Below, piece after piece: positions 18,743 through 27,421 of a DNA stretch of 48,984 nt. The notes beneath the pieces are model-generated. The model saw only the letters and a list, made by a program, of their open reading frames with translations, did not search any database and had not been told where the DNA came from. Within the stretch, counting starts at the first letter, position 1, and each line of letters starts with the position of its first letter. This stretch comes from Planctomycetota bacterium (GTDB lineage Bacteria; Planctomycetota; Phycisphaerae; WQYP01): NCBI GenBank assembly GCA_021808105.1, contig JAKBCC010000006.1, forward strand, positions 1-48,984. The letters are read 5' to 3'. Position numbers and translations under genes: made by a program.

Positions 18743-19984
18743 ATGTATGACCGATTTCTCACAAAAGCCGTCCTTGCGGCCTTGAAGGATACGCCCGTGG
18801 TATTGCTTCAGGGGCCGCGACAATGCGGTAAAAGTACGCTGGTTCAAAGCCTGGCGCGCGGGCCGCACCGGGCCAGATATATTACGCTGGATGACCCTGT
18901 GGCACGGGCCGCCGCGGTCAGTGCACCGTCGGATTTTATTGCCGGTATGACGGGGCCGGTCGTGATTGATGAGGTGCAACTTGCTCCCGAGATATTTCGG
19001 CCCATCAAGCTTTCCGTAGATAACAATCGCCGACCCGGACGATTTTTACTGACAGGCTCATCCAATATTCTGCTGTCGCCAAGGCTTTCCGATTCTCTGG
19101 CCGGGCGAATGGAGATCATTCCACTGCAGCAACTTTCACAAGGGGAGATCGCTGGCAGCCGTGAGGGTTTTATTGACATGGCATTCGGGAAAAAGCCTCC
19201 GCCCATGCGCGATTATGCCACCATCAGCCGCGATCGCCTGGCGAAAGTGATCACCGCCGGCGGCTATCCTGAGGCGATCCATCGCCGGGAGCCACGACGG
19301 CGGGAGGCCTGGTTTAATTCCTATATCACCACCCTTCTGGAGCGCGATGTGCGGCAACTGGCCGCGATTGACGGCCTGACGCAGATGCCGCGGCTGCTGA
19401 GCCTGCTGGCGGCGCAGACCGGCGGCTTGTTGAATGTTGCCGAGCTTTCGCGTGATCTGGGTTTTGCCCAGCCCACCTTGGCACGCTATCTAACGCTGCT
19501 GCAGGCGACCTACCTGTATCAGCCGCTGCCGGCATGGTCTATCAATATTCATAAACGGTTAATTAAACGGGAGAAAGTTTACCTCAGCGACACCGGATTG
19601 GCAGCGCACCTTCGCAATGTGGACGCGCAGAATCTTGCCGCCCCGCAACACAATATGGGGGCACTGGTAGAGTCGCTGGTGGGACAGGAGCTGCGTAAAC
19701 AAAGTGCCTGGAGCGCTATGCACCCCAAAGTCTACTACTATCGCACGGCCGACGGTAAAGAGGTGGATTTTGTACTTGAGGGTCGCAACGGCGGAATTGT
19801 GGGCGTGGAGGTGAAAGCCAGCCTGAATGTGAAGGCGTCGGAGCTGGCGGGTCTGCGCGATCTTGCCCAGACCGCAGGCAACAGATTTATCCGCGGCATC
19901 GTTTTGTATCTGGGCCGCGATGTCCTGCCGATCGGCCCCCATATCACCGCCATGCCCCTTACGGCCCTGTGGACGCCCTGCTGA
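18743..19984 (+). CDS. DUF4143-type AAA ATPase
   Basis: A 413-residue ATPase of the AAA_14 plus DUF4143 architecture. The start at 18743 follows CAGGAG by six bases. The N-terminal domain has Walker A GPRQCGKST (residues 24-32) and Walker B PVVIDEVQ, then the sensor segment RFLLTGSSN. A winged-helix-like middle (LSRDLGFAQPTLARYLTLLQ) precedes the DUF4143 domain. Near the end lies DGKEVDFVLE...GVEVKAS, which looks like a PD-(D/E)XK nuclease core. Family members are widespread and often horizontally acquired; their role is poorly defined. Here the gene stands alone, flanked by matching palindromes, which suggests a self-contained module. Confidence 0.88.
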   Translation: MYDRFLTKAVLAALKDTPVVLLQGPRQCGKSTLVQSLARGPHRARYITLDDPVARAAAVSAPSDFIAGMTGPVVIDEVQLAPEIFRPIKLSVDNNRRPGRFLLTGSSNILLSPRLSDSLAGRMEIIPLQQLSQGEIAGSREGFIDMAFGKKPPPMRDYATISRDRLAKVITAGGYPEAIHRREPRRREAWFNSYITTLLERDVRQLAAIDGLTQMPRLLSLLAAQTGGLLNVAELSRDLGFAQPTLARYLTLLQATYLYQPLPAWSINIHKRLIKREKVYLSDTGLAAHLRNVDAQNLAAPQHNMGALVESLVGQELRKQSAWSAMHPKVYYYRTADGKEVDFVLEGRNGGIVGVEVKASLNVKASELAGLRDLAQTAGNRFIRGIVLYLGRDVLPIGPHITAMPLTALWTPC

Positions 19985-20041
19985 TTGCGACCCGGACAAG
20001 AACCGGAAGGATAAAAGATCGTGACATGTATATGTTTGGAG

Positions 20042-20080
20042 TATTGGATAATCTAACACTTGCCGTTAGATTATCCAACA
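20042..20080. repeat. Hairpin downstream of DUF4143 ATPase
   Basis: Perfect 14-bp arms TTGGATAATCTAAC (20044-20057) and GTTAGATTATCCAA (20065-20078) enclose the loop ACTTGCC. The outer TATTGGATAA matches the palindrome ahead of the gene. It begins about 58 bp after the ATPase stop. No U-tract follows, so it is not a standard terminator. Confidence 0.8.
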
Positions 20081-20281
20081 TAATGGCTCCCGGGCAATAC
20101 GGTGACGGCAACCCGGATGAACGTGATGTCAATCGCTAGATGTGTTTCCGATCCGTCAGACGGTGCCCATCTGTTCCGGGACCCGGCGGCACAGGTATGC
20201 ATCACTACGCGGCCTGGATGAATTTGAAATCATCCGAAATAACTTATCGGCTGCCGCGGCAAGCATTTTATTGGCAAAGCG

Positions 20282-20725
20282 TCACGGCGTGACGTTAACG
20301 GGGCACGAGCGAACCAGACCGGTATTATCGTCAAGCTCCCAGGCCGCAGGTGGCTGATGTTGCGTTGAACCCGCTGGAACAATCAGATAGACCAACTCCG
20401 GCCAGAGAGCCTGTGTGTCTGTGTGGCTTATGGCAGCGCTGTGGTCAGGATGAGAATGGTAGATGCCCACAATGACCTGACGCAGTAAGTCCAACTGTTT
20501 CTCCACGCTCATCCATGCTTGCGGGGCAATGGCATAGGCGCGGTGGCGGCTTTCCGGTACCGCGTTGTTGGCCACGGGCACAGTGGAGGTCACGCGCGTG
20601 GTGTCGCCGACGGATTCTCCGATCAGAAAACCGCAGGCTTCAAAGGGGTAGTCACGTTGGGCATGGCTACGCAGTACCTCCAGCAGGGGCGCTGTAATAA
20701 TCAGGTGTCGGCGGGTGTGCGTCAT
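20282..20725 (-). CDS. M67-family JAMM metallopeptidase
   Basis: A 147-residue zinc peptidase of the JAB1/MPN/Mov34 type. The zinc-site motif HxHx7Sx2D is intact as HSHPDHSAAISHTD, and the upstream catalytic Glu lies in YPFEACGFLIG. Bacterial relatives cleave C-terminal peptides from ubiquitin-like sulfur carriers, for example in cysteine or cofactor synthesis. The ATG at 20725 begins a compact domain (THTRRHLIITAPLLEVLRSH); earlier in-frame starts back to 20869 would overlap the divergent rhodanese gene and are less likely. It is divergent from a rhodanese-domain gene, which supports a sulfur-transfer role by inference. No sulfur carrier gene is adjacent. Confidence 0.85.
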   Translation of the reverse strand: MTHTRRHLIITAPLLEVLRSHAQRDYPFEACGFLIGESVGDTTRVTSTVPVANNAVPESRHRAYAIAPQAWMSVEKQLDLLRQVIVGIYHSHPDHSAAISHTDTQALWPELVYLIVPAGSTQHQPPAAWELDDNTGLVRSCPVNVTP

Positions 20726-20805
20726 AAAGATTTCCGCTACTGAACGAACCATGCTTATAATAACACTGTCTGGAATAAATGAGTTTCCAGTATTCGGAGA
20801 ATGTG

Positions 20806-21210
20806 ATGACCCAAAGAGATCACGATCAAACCCCCTCGCCGGGATTACCCCCTGCGTCCGCTGCACCAAAAATCAATTTGAATCCGGAATGGGAAGTGCA
20901 TCCCCTGGATGTGCATAAACTGAAAAACACCGGAACCGAGATATTAATTCTGGATGTGCGCCAACCGAAAGAATGGGATTTAACCCACATAGACGGTGCC
21001 AAGCTGATCCCACTGGACCAGTTGCCGCAGCGCGTTACCGAGCTGGAAAATTGGCGCGATAAACCCATTGTCGTGCATTGCCACCACGGGGCGAGGTCCT
21101 TACGGGCGGCAGCCTGGTTACGGCAGGCGGGCTTCGCGCAGGTTAAGTCCATGGCGGGGGGCATAGAGGCATGGAGTTTGCTGGTGGACAAGGCCGTTGG
21201 TCGGTATTAA
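20806..21210 (+). CDS. Rhodanese-domain sulfurtransferase-like protein
   Basis: A 134-residue single-domain rhodanese. The active-site loop is HCHHGARS with the catalytic Cys92 and the family's usual small-loop size. Earlier blocks LILDVRQPKEWDLTHIDGAKLIPL are typical of the CH2A/CH2B motifs. The ATG at 20806 follows CGGAGA by a few bases; a start at 20779 is also possible. The first 25 residues are polar and probably disordered. It lies divergent to the M67 peptidase, so the two may share a regulatory region. Rhodaneses carry sulfur as a persulfide; the partner is unknown. Confidence 0.88.
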   Translation: MTQRDHDQTPSPGLPPASAAPKINLNPEWEVHPLDVHKLKNTGTEILILDVRQPKEWDLTHIDGAKLIPLDQLPQRVTELENWRDKPIVVHCHHGARSLRAAAWLRQAGFAQVKSMAGGIEAWSLLVDKAVGRY

Positions 21211-21303
21211 TTGTGCCGCCTGCTATCGGGATTGCGGCGGGTCAAAACATAGCCCTGTGCCGGGCTTCAGTGAGGGCCGCACGGTCATGGCGGCCTTGTC
21301 GCT

Positions 21304-21331
21304 TTGCCATGGGGGTATTTTGGCCTATACT
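21304..21331 (+). promoter_or_regulatory. Promoter for serA
   Basis: TTGCCA (21304-21309), a 16-bp spacer and TATACT (21326-21331) lie about 75 bp before the serA start. The layout matches the promoters seen ahead of rpmA and the first gene in the window. Confidence 0.55.
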
Positions 21332-21408
21332 TCTGGATTCCGGAAGGGTTTTTTGCAAACTTCCGGATTGGTAATGGTAGTCGTTGAATTGGAATGGGAT
21401 TTTCTAAG

Positions 21409-23022
21409 ATGATTAAAATTCTTGTAGCCGACAAAATCGCCGATGAGGGCTTGGACCTGTTAAAAGCGCAACCCGATGTAGAATTAACCAATAAACCCAA
21501 GTGGAATCCTGGTGAACTCGCCGCTGAAATCGGCAATCATGATGGAGCCATTATCCGCAGCGGCGTGAAAATTAAAGCGTCCGAGCTGGAAAATCCCGGT
21601 CGCCTCAAGGCCATCGCCCGCGCGGGAGTTGGCGTGGATAATGTGGATGTAACGGCCGCCACTAAGGCGGGCGTATTGGTGATGAATACGCCGGATGCCA
21701 ATACCATTACCACAGCGGAACATGCCATTGGGCTGATGATGGCCCTGTCGCGGAAGCTGGCTGCCGCCGATGCTCATGTTCGGGCGGGCCTGTGGGAACG
21801 CAACAAATACATGGGCACGCAGTTGGCGGGCAAAACACTGGGGATCATCGGCTTTGGCCGCATTGGCCGTGCAGTGGCCAAGCGCGCACTGGGTCTGGAA
21901 ATGAAAGTGGTGGCGTTTGATCCATTTTTCTTCGCCAATAATGCCCTGGATGGCCAGGTCTCCATGACCCATGATGTTGAATCCCTGCTGCCCCAGTGTG
22001 ATTACGTCACCGTGCATGTGCCGGGTGATAAAACCAAGGGCCTTATTGACGCGGCCAAAATCGCGTTGTGCAAAAAAGGCGTGCGGTTTATCAATTGCGC
22101 CCGTGGCGGCGTTATCAGTGAAAAAGATTTGGCGGAGGCCATTGCCTCCGGGCATGTCGCGGGTGCGGCGCTGGACGTGTTTGAAACTGAACCGCCGGCC
22201 AATACTTCACCGTTGTTCGCCCTGGGCGATAAAGTACTGCTGACGCCTCATTTAGGAGCCAGCACCAACGAAGCCCAGACGGCGGTTTCCATTGACGCGG
22301 TCAATGAGATTCTGCTGTATCTCCGGGGCAAGGGTATTGAAGGTGCGGTGAACGCCGGCGGCATTGAGATGAATCTTTCCGCGCCGGAAAAGGCGTATGC
22401 GGATCTGGCCCAGCGTATGGGCATTATTCTTGGGGCGATCGCGGAAAAGGGCTTCAGTTCCATTACATTGCGCACCAATGGCGAACTGCCCAAACGTATT
22501 GCCGCCACCCTGCAGCGTCTGGCCGTGATTGAATTGTTAAAGGGCCATATTGATCAGACTCCCAATGTGGTCAACGTGCTGCATCTGGCGGAGCAGCGCG
22601 GTATCAGTATTCGACAGGAGACCATGGGGCAGGCGATGCAGCGCACGCTTCAGCACAGCATCGAGCTGGAAATCACCGAAGGCGATCATCGGCATTCCAC
22701 CATCGGAACAGTGTTTGCGGATAATTTGCCGCGCGTGCTGGCGATTAAGGGCTATTGGATGGATATGGTGCCGGAAGGTGCCATGGCCCTGATTGTCAAC
22801 AAAGACCGTCCCGGGGTAATCGGGTTTGTGGGCAATACCTTCGGCCAGCAGAAAATCAACATTGCCGATATGAGCATCAGCCGCAAGGGAGACAAAGCCC
22901 TGATGTTGCTGAAGCTGGATGCTCCACCGACGGCGGAATGTTTGGCGGCTCTGCAGAAAGATTCGGGAATTGAAGTAGTCAAGACGTTTGTCCTGCCGGC
23001 CTTGCCGTCGGCGGGGGCGTGA
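21409..23022 (+). CDS. serA: D-3-phosphoglycerate dehydrogenase
   Basis: First enzyme of serine synthesis; it oxidises 3-phosphoglycerate using NAD+. At 537 residues it is the long form. The N-terminal substrate domain contains [11 protein letters not shown]. The nucleotide-binding domain has [20 protein letters not shown], and catalytic residues lie in [13 protein letters not shown] and in [12 protein letters not shown]. An intervening ASB domain and a C-terminal ACT domain ([18 protein letters not shown]) complete the fold; the ACT domain usually senses serine. The ATG at 21409 starts the conserved sequence [16 protein letters not shown]; an ATG five codons earlier is possible. An ArsR-type regulator follows after 16 bp. 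Confidence 0.95.
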   Translation: MIKILVADKIADEGLDLLKAQPDVELTNKPKWNPGELAAEIGNHDGAIIRSGVKIKASELENPGRLKAIARAGVGVDNVDVTAATKAGVLVMNTPDANTITTAEHAIGLMMALSRKLAAADAHVRAGLWERNKYMGTQLAGKTLGIIGFGRIGRAVAKRALGLEMKVVAFDPFFFANNALDGQVSMTHDVESLLPQCDYVTVHVPGDKTKGLIDAAKIALCKKGVRFINCARGGVISEKDLAEAIASGHVAGAALDVFETEPPANTSPLFALGDKVLLTPHLGASTNEAQTAVSIDAVNEILLYLRGKGIEGAVNAGGIEMNLSAPEKAYADLAQRMGIILGAIAEKGFSSITLRTNGELPKRIAATLQRLAVIELLKGHIDQTPNVVNVLHLAEQRGISIRQETMGQAMQRTLQHSIELEITEGDHRHSTIGTVFADNLPRVLAIKGYWMDMVPEGAMALIVNKDRPGVIGFVGNTFGQQKINIADMSISRKGDKALMLLKLDAPPTAECLAALQKDSGIEVVKTFVLPALPSAGA

Positions 23023-23038
23023 TTCAGGAAGCCGGGCT

Positions 23039-23386
23039 ATGGCAAAACGCATCGCAGGTGAATTGCGGAAATTATCCCGGTTTCAATGGGATGATAAGAC
23101 TTTTGCCGCAATTTTTAGCGCTCTGGGGGAACCCACGCGGGTGCACATCATGGAAATTCTCCCGCGCGAGGCCATTTGCGAAGATATGTACAACGTCATT
23201 GAATTAGCCCGGGAACTGGGACTGACTCAACCCACGATCTCGCATCATTTGAAACTTCTGCGCACCGCGGGCCTGGTGAAAAGCCGCCGACAGTGCAACA
23301 GCGTCTATTTTTACGTGAATCAGCCGGTGGTTCGAGCGTGGCTCAATGAGGTCGGCAAGCGTTTTGGCTGCGGGAGCGGCGCTTAG
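23039..23386 (+). CDS. ArsR-family transcriptional regulator
   Basis: A 115-residue winged-helix protein. The DNA-binding helix-turn-helix is clear in LGLTQPTISHHLKLLRTAGL followed by the wing VKSRRQCNSVYFYVN. The start at 23039 follows AGGAAG by seven bases. Cysteines occur in EAICEDMYN, in RRQCNS and near the end (RFGCGSG), but they do not form the ELCVCDL motif of metal-sensing ArsR proteins, so the signal is unknown. The gene sits between serA and speA with little space before it, so it may be co-transcribed with serA. It ends in TAG, which shows that TAG works as a normal stop in this genome. Confidence 0.85.
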   Translation: MAKRIAGELRKLSRFQWDDKTFAAIFSALGEPTRVHIMEILPREAICEDMYNVIELARELGLTQPTISHHLKLLRTAGLVKSRRQCNSVYFYVNQPVVRAWLNEVGKRFGCGSGA

Positions 23387-23512
23387 ACGGTGCAGGCCGG
23401 TGCGTTACTAAGTGTTATGCAATAAGAATCATTTAATGGTTGGTGCAGGCCCGGCAGATCGGCAAATTGGAATGAGCTGACGGCGGGCCGCAATAAACCG
23501 GGAGTCAACACG

Positions 23513-25438
23513 GTGATGAATCTCTCTTCAGGATGGTCCATTCAAGATGCCGTGGATACCTACGGAATCAATAACTGGGGCAAGGGATATTTTTCCATTA
23601 ATCCACAGGGCAATGTAGCGGTGCACCCGGAAAAAAATCCGCAACGCTCGATCGATCTGAAAAAGCTGGTGGACCAATTGATTATGCGCGATATTCAATT
23701 GCCTACGCTGGTGCGGTTCAGCGGCATTCTGCGCCACCGCATGGGCGAAATGAACGATGCCTTCCAAAGCGCTATTGCGGAAAATAATTACAAGGGTAAA
23801 TATATCTGTGTTTACCCCATTAAGGTCAATCAGCAGCGCCATGTGGTAGAGGAAATTCTGGAAGTTGGTGCGCAGTACGGCTGGGGACTGGAAGCCGGCA
23901 GCAAACCGGAACTGCTGGTGGTGCTGGCGCTGACCAACGGCAAAGACACGCCCATTATCTGCAACGGATTCAAAGATGATGAGTTTATTGAAACCGTGGT
24001 CCTGGCGCAAAAGCTGGGCAAAAAAATTATTCCCGTCATTGAAAAATTCACCGAACTGGAACTGCTGATTAAATACGGCGAAAAGCACGGCGTGCGCCCG
24101 CAAATGGGAATGCGCGTGAAACTGGCAACCCGCGGCAGCGGGCGCTGGGAATCCTCCGGCGGGGCGCGCAGCAAATTCGGGCTTTTTGTCGCGGAAATAT
24201 TGCGGGCCTTGGAATATCTGAAAGAACGCAACATGCAGGACTGCATCAAGCTGCTGCATTTTCATCTTGGCAGCCAGATCACCAATATCCGCACCGTTAA
24301 AAATGCCCTCAACGAAGCGGCACGCGTCTACAGCGAACTGGCGCGCGCGGGAGCGGGATTGGAATATCTGGATGTCGGCGGCGGCCTGGGTGTGGATTAT
24401 GACGGCAGCCAGACCAATTTTGAATCCTCCACCAATTACACCCTGCGCGAATACGCCGGTGATGTGATTTTCCGCATCCAATCCGTGTGCGATGAGTGCG
24501 GCGTCAAGCATCCGACCATTATCAGTGAAAGCGGCCGGGCGATGGTCGCGTACCACAGCCTGCTGGTATTTAATGTCCTGGGCGTCAGCGGCTTTGACTA
24601 TTTTGATGTACCGCATGAACTGCCGGCCGGCGATGATATTCCGCAGCCGGTCAAAGACCTTTTTGATTCCTGGAAAGATGTGAACAAAAAGAATTTTCTG
24701 GAAATATATCATGACGCTTCGCAACAGCGCGATGAGGCTCTGAATTTGTTTAATCTGGGGTATTTGAGCCTGGAATTACGCAGTCTTACTGAAAAGCTCT
24801 ATTGGAGCGTATGCGGCAAAATCCTGAAGGTGCTCAAGGAAATTGAATACGTCGGCGATGATTTTGAAACGCTGGAATCTCAGCTTTCCGATACCTATTT
24901 CTGCAACTTTTCGCTGTTTCAGTCCATGCCGGATTCCTGGGCCATTAAACAGTTGTTCCCCATTATGCCCATTCACCGCCTGGCGGAAGAACCAACCCGG
25001 CGGGGCGTATTGGCGGATATTACCTGTGACAGCGACGGCAAGATAGATTGTTTTATCGACTTGCGTGATGTGAAAAAGACGCTGGAACTGCATGAATACA
25101 ACGGCTCCGATTATTTTATCGGGGCATTTCTGGTGGGTGCCTATCAGGAAATTCTCGGTGATTTGCATAATTTGCTGGGGGATACCAATGCCGTGCACGT
25201 GGAACTTGATGAAGCCGGTGAAATCCATGTCGATGAATTAGTCCGCGGCGATTCCGTACGCGAAGTGCTGCAATATGTGCAGTTTAATGCCGATGAACTT
25301 ATGGCCCGGATGCACAAAGATGTGGAACGGGCCGTGCGGGAAAAGACCATCTCCATTGAAGAATCCGCATTGCTGCTGCGCTTCTATGATTCAGGTTTGC
25401 AGGGTTACACGTACCTTGAGGAACCACATGAACGGTAA
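23513..25438 (+). CDS. speA: Biosynthetic arginine decarboxylase
   Basis: PLP enzyme of fold III that turns arginine into agmatine, the first step of one route to putrescine and spermidine. It is 641 residues, typical for SpeA. The N-terminal block WSIQDAVDTYGINNWGKGYF is a hallmark. The PLP lysine lies in VYPIKVNQQRHVVEEI. Later blocks HFHLGSQI, DVGGGLGVDYDG and ESGRAMVAYHS are the expected barrel and cofactor sites, and ADITCDSDGKID near the end holds the active-site cysteine. The start is either GTG at 23513, eight bases after GGGAG, or ATG at 23516. psd begins inside its last codons. Confidence 0.95.
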   Translation: MMNLSSGWSIQDAVDTYGINNWGKGYFSINPQGNVAVHPEKNPQRSIDLKKLVDQLIMRDIQLPTLVRFSGILRHRMGEMNDAFQSAIAENNYKGKYICVYPIKVNQQRHVVEEILEVGAQYGWGLEAGSKPELLVVLALTNGKDTPIICNGFKDDEFIETVVLAQKLGKKIIPVIEKFTELELLIKYGEKHGVRPQMGMRVKLATRGSGRWESSGGARSKFGLFVAEILRALEYLKERNMQDCIKLLHFHLGSQITNIRTVKNALNEAARVYSELARAGAGLEYLDVGGGLGVDYDGSQTNFESSTNYTLREYAGDVIFRIQSVCDECGVKHPTIISESGRAMVAYHSLLVFNVLGVSGFDYFDVPHELPAGDDIPQPVKDLFDSWKDVNKKNFLEIYHDASQQRDEALNLFNLGYLSLELRSLTEKLYWSVCGKILKVLKEIEYVGDDFETLESQLSDTYFCNFSLFQSMPDSWAIKQLFPIMPIHRLAEEPTRRGVLADITCDSDGKIDCFIDLRDVKKTLELHEYNGSDYFIGAFLVGAYQEILGDLHNLLGDTNAVHVELDEAGEIHVDELVRGDSVREVLQYVQFNADELMARMHKDVERAVREKTISIEESALLLRFYDSGLQGYTYLEEPHER

Positions 25439-26108
25439 AGATCCGCAGTGGCCGGGCCTATCGCTTTTCGGCTGGTGCTATTGGCTGCCCATGCTGATTA
25501 CCGGCATATTATTCATGGGGCTGCTCTATTTTGTCACGCCGATTCTCACAGGCCTGATGGCGCTTGTAACGCTGGCATGTATGTTGTTTTTTCGCGATCC
25601 GCCCCGTTTTATTCCGGATCAACCCGGCCTGATGGTTTCCCCGGCTGACGGCAAAATTGTTGAAATTACCCGATTGGAACACCACGACGCATTAAGCGGT
25701 CCGGCTTTGCGTATCGGCATATTCTTAAGCGTATTGGATGTACATATTAACCGAAGCCCATGTGATGGCGTCGTGGCATCCGCGCGTTTTGAGCCGGGGG
25801 AATTTCTTGATGCCCGCAACCCACAGGCCGGCATCCGCAATCAATCCAACACCCTGATACTCCATGCATCCTCGGCTCAGGATCATCCGCCGATCGCGAT
25901 TGTCCGGCAGATTGTCGGTGCCATCGCCCGGCGGATCATCTGCCCCATTACCATCGGAGCACACCTCAAACGCGGCGAACGCTTCGGCATGATTGCCTTC
26001 GGCAGCCGCACCGAATTAATTGTCCCGGATGCTGATACCTGGGAACCTCTGGTGCAAATCGGGCAACAAGTCAAAGGCGGAAGCACCGTGCTATTGCGGA
26101 AGCGTTAA
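25428..26108 (+). CDS. psd: Phosphatidylserine decarboxylase proenzyme
   Basis: Makes phosphatidylethanolamine by decarboxylating phosphatidylserine at the inner membrane. It is 226 residues, matching the short PSD-A class. It opens with two hydrophobic segments. The catalytic core has [10 protein letters not shown] and [16 protein letters not shown]. The self-cleavage site that makes the pyruvoyl group is GGST close to the C-terminus, so the alpha chain will be only a short tail, as is usual for the class. The ATG at 25428 follows GAGG by six bases and overlaps the speA end by 11 bases, which implies coupling. The stop overlaps that of the convergent prepilin gene by four bases. cdsA lies 15 kb away. 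Confidence 0.93.
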   Translation: MNGKDPQWPGLSLFGWCYWLPMLITGILFMGLLYFVTPILTGLMALVTLACMLFFRDPPRFIPDQPGLMVSPADGKIVEITRLEHHDALSGPALRIGIFLSVLDVHINRSPCDGVVASARFEPGEFLDARNPQAGIRNQSNTLILHASSAQDHPPIAIVRQIVGAIARRIICPITIGAHLKRGERFGMIAFGSRTELIVPDADTWEPLVQIGQQVKGGSTVLLRKR

Positions 26109-27106
26109 TTATTGGCGTCTGGCACAAACATGCGAAACAGCGGGTCCTGCATGGCCGTTTCAAACGCGACCGAGCCGGAAACTCCGCCGCCCATGGCGTT
26201 GGGAGCATTGTGATATTGCACCTGCGACATCCATTCAACATGGCCATCCCAGAACCCTAGGTTACCTCCGCCATTATGTCGAGCGCTTAAATAATCACCG
26301 GTGTTGTATCCGATCGGGTCCATAACTTCATCATTAAACAATGATTTTTGCCCGGATTCTTCCAGAAACACCAGGAATCGCGGGTTGGTAATGGTGGCGT
26401 CACGGATAGGATAACTCCACGGCGTCGTGTAGGTTCCGCCTCCGCCGCCGGCACCACTGCCGAATATGGTTGGCAAAACTTTGGATTGTGAATTCAGAAG
26501 CGAATTGATGGAATAGCTCCAGAATCCGCCATTTCCCGGGCCGGTTAATATGGTTCTGCCGTCCGGGCTAAGCCGCAAGGCTTGGGCGCTGGTGCGAATA
26601 CCGTTATCCACCGGACACATGAAAATGCGGGCGAAGCGGTTGTGCAGGGGGTTCAAATTTAAGGTTGCCGCCACACTTCCTGCCGGAGCGGAACCTCCAA
26701 AACCCAGCAGGTTGGGCACCATCGGTGCCTGGGGAACACCCGCCATATATGGATAGAGGGCACCATAATAAAGATTGTAATCGGCGGTGGAATTCCAGAC
26801 GCTGGTTTCCTGAGCCGTCGGATTGGTTGAGTTATTGGCGGGATGAGGAAATAAAATTCCGTTCAGCGGAAATGAACCGTCATTGGTTTGTACATATTCA
26901 CGCAGGCCCGTGAGAAGCTGCTTGACGTTACTTTCACATACGACCGCATTGGCATCCGCCCGGGCCTGCGCCAGCGCGGGCAACAAAAGCGAAATCAACA
27001 GCGCAATAATGGAGATAACCACCAGCAATTCAATCAGCGTAAAGGCCCGAATTGTTTGCCCTGTCCCAATCGTCGCCGGGCGGTCGGTAGCAGAATCATT
27101 TTTCAT
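26105..27106 (-). CDS. DUF1559-type prepilin-like protein (H-X9-DG)
   Basis: A 333-residue pseudopilin-like protein of a kind abundant in Planctomycetota. The N-terminal methylation motif is [20 protein letters not shown], but the residue before the Phe is Ala (IRAFTLIE) instead of the usual Gly. The C-terminal motif H-X9-DG is present as [17 protein letters not shown]. The middle is Asn/Gly-rich with a short cysteine pair. Such proteins are thought to be processed by a prepilin peptidase and displayed outside; their job is unknown. No secretion or pilus gene is nearby. AGGGG sits before the ATG. Confidence 0.9.
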   Translation of the reverse strand: MKNDSATDRPATIGTGQTIRAFTLIELLVVISIIALLISLLLPALAQARADANAVVCESNVKQLLTGLREYVQTNDGSFPLNGILFPHPANNSTNPTAQETSVWNSTADYNLYYGALYPYMAGVPQAPMVPNLLGFGGSAPAGSVAATLNLNPLHNRFARIFMCPVDNGIRTSAQALRLSPDGRTILTGPGNGGFWSYSINSLLNSQSKVLPTIFGSGAGGGGGTYTTPWSYPIRDATITNPRFLVFLEESGQKSLFNDEVMDPIGYNTGDYLSARHNGGGNLGFWDGHVEWMSQVQYHNAPNAMGGGVSGSVAFETAMQDPLFRMFVPDANN

Positions 27107-27421
27107 ACGTTACCCCTGTTAACAACTGCGTAAAACGCCCTTGGTGATTTTATGCGACCAGATTCCCTTCCGTTTGATCACGGAATCAATATCCAGTGAT
27201 CCCCGTGTATGGCCTAACGCACCAACAAGAGCGTTGATGCAGTTTACACTAAAGTTTTCTTGTTCGTAATAGTAAAAATATTATCGGATGTCGCGTTATG
27301 GGCGCTTCGCGCTTCGCCCAACGGCTGATAATTTTAAGCGATCATGCAAAAGCGTCGTGCATCGCAGAAATGATGTTTCAAATGTCCGCGCCCTGAAAAC
27401 GAGCGGATCCGGTCTTCCTGT
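27107..27421. other. Intergenic stretch with small hairpin
   Basis: This holds the leader of the prepilin gene and the 3' flank of the ketosynthase gene. The only structure I can see is TGGGCG...CGCCCA near 27299-27320 with the loop sequence CTTCGCGCTT. There is no T-tract and no credible small gene. Confidence 0.4.

Noticed and set aside
25275-25427. N-terminal extension of psd into speA
   Set aside because: It is out-of-frame speA sequence; the ATG at 25428 has a ribosome site and the expected protein start.
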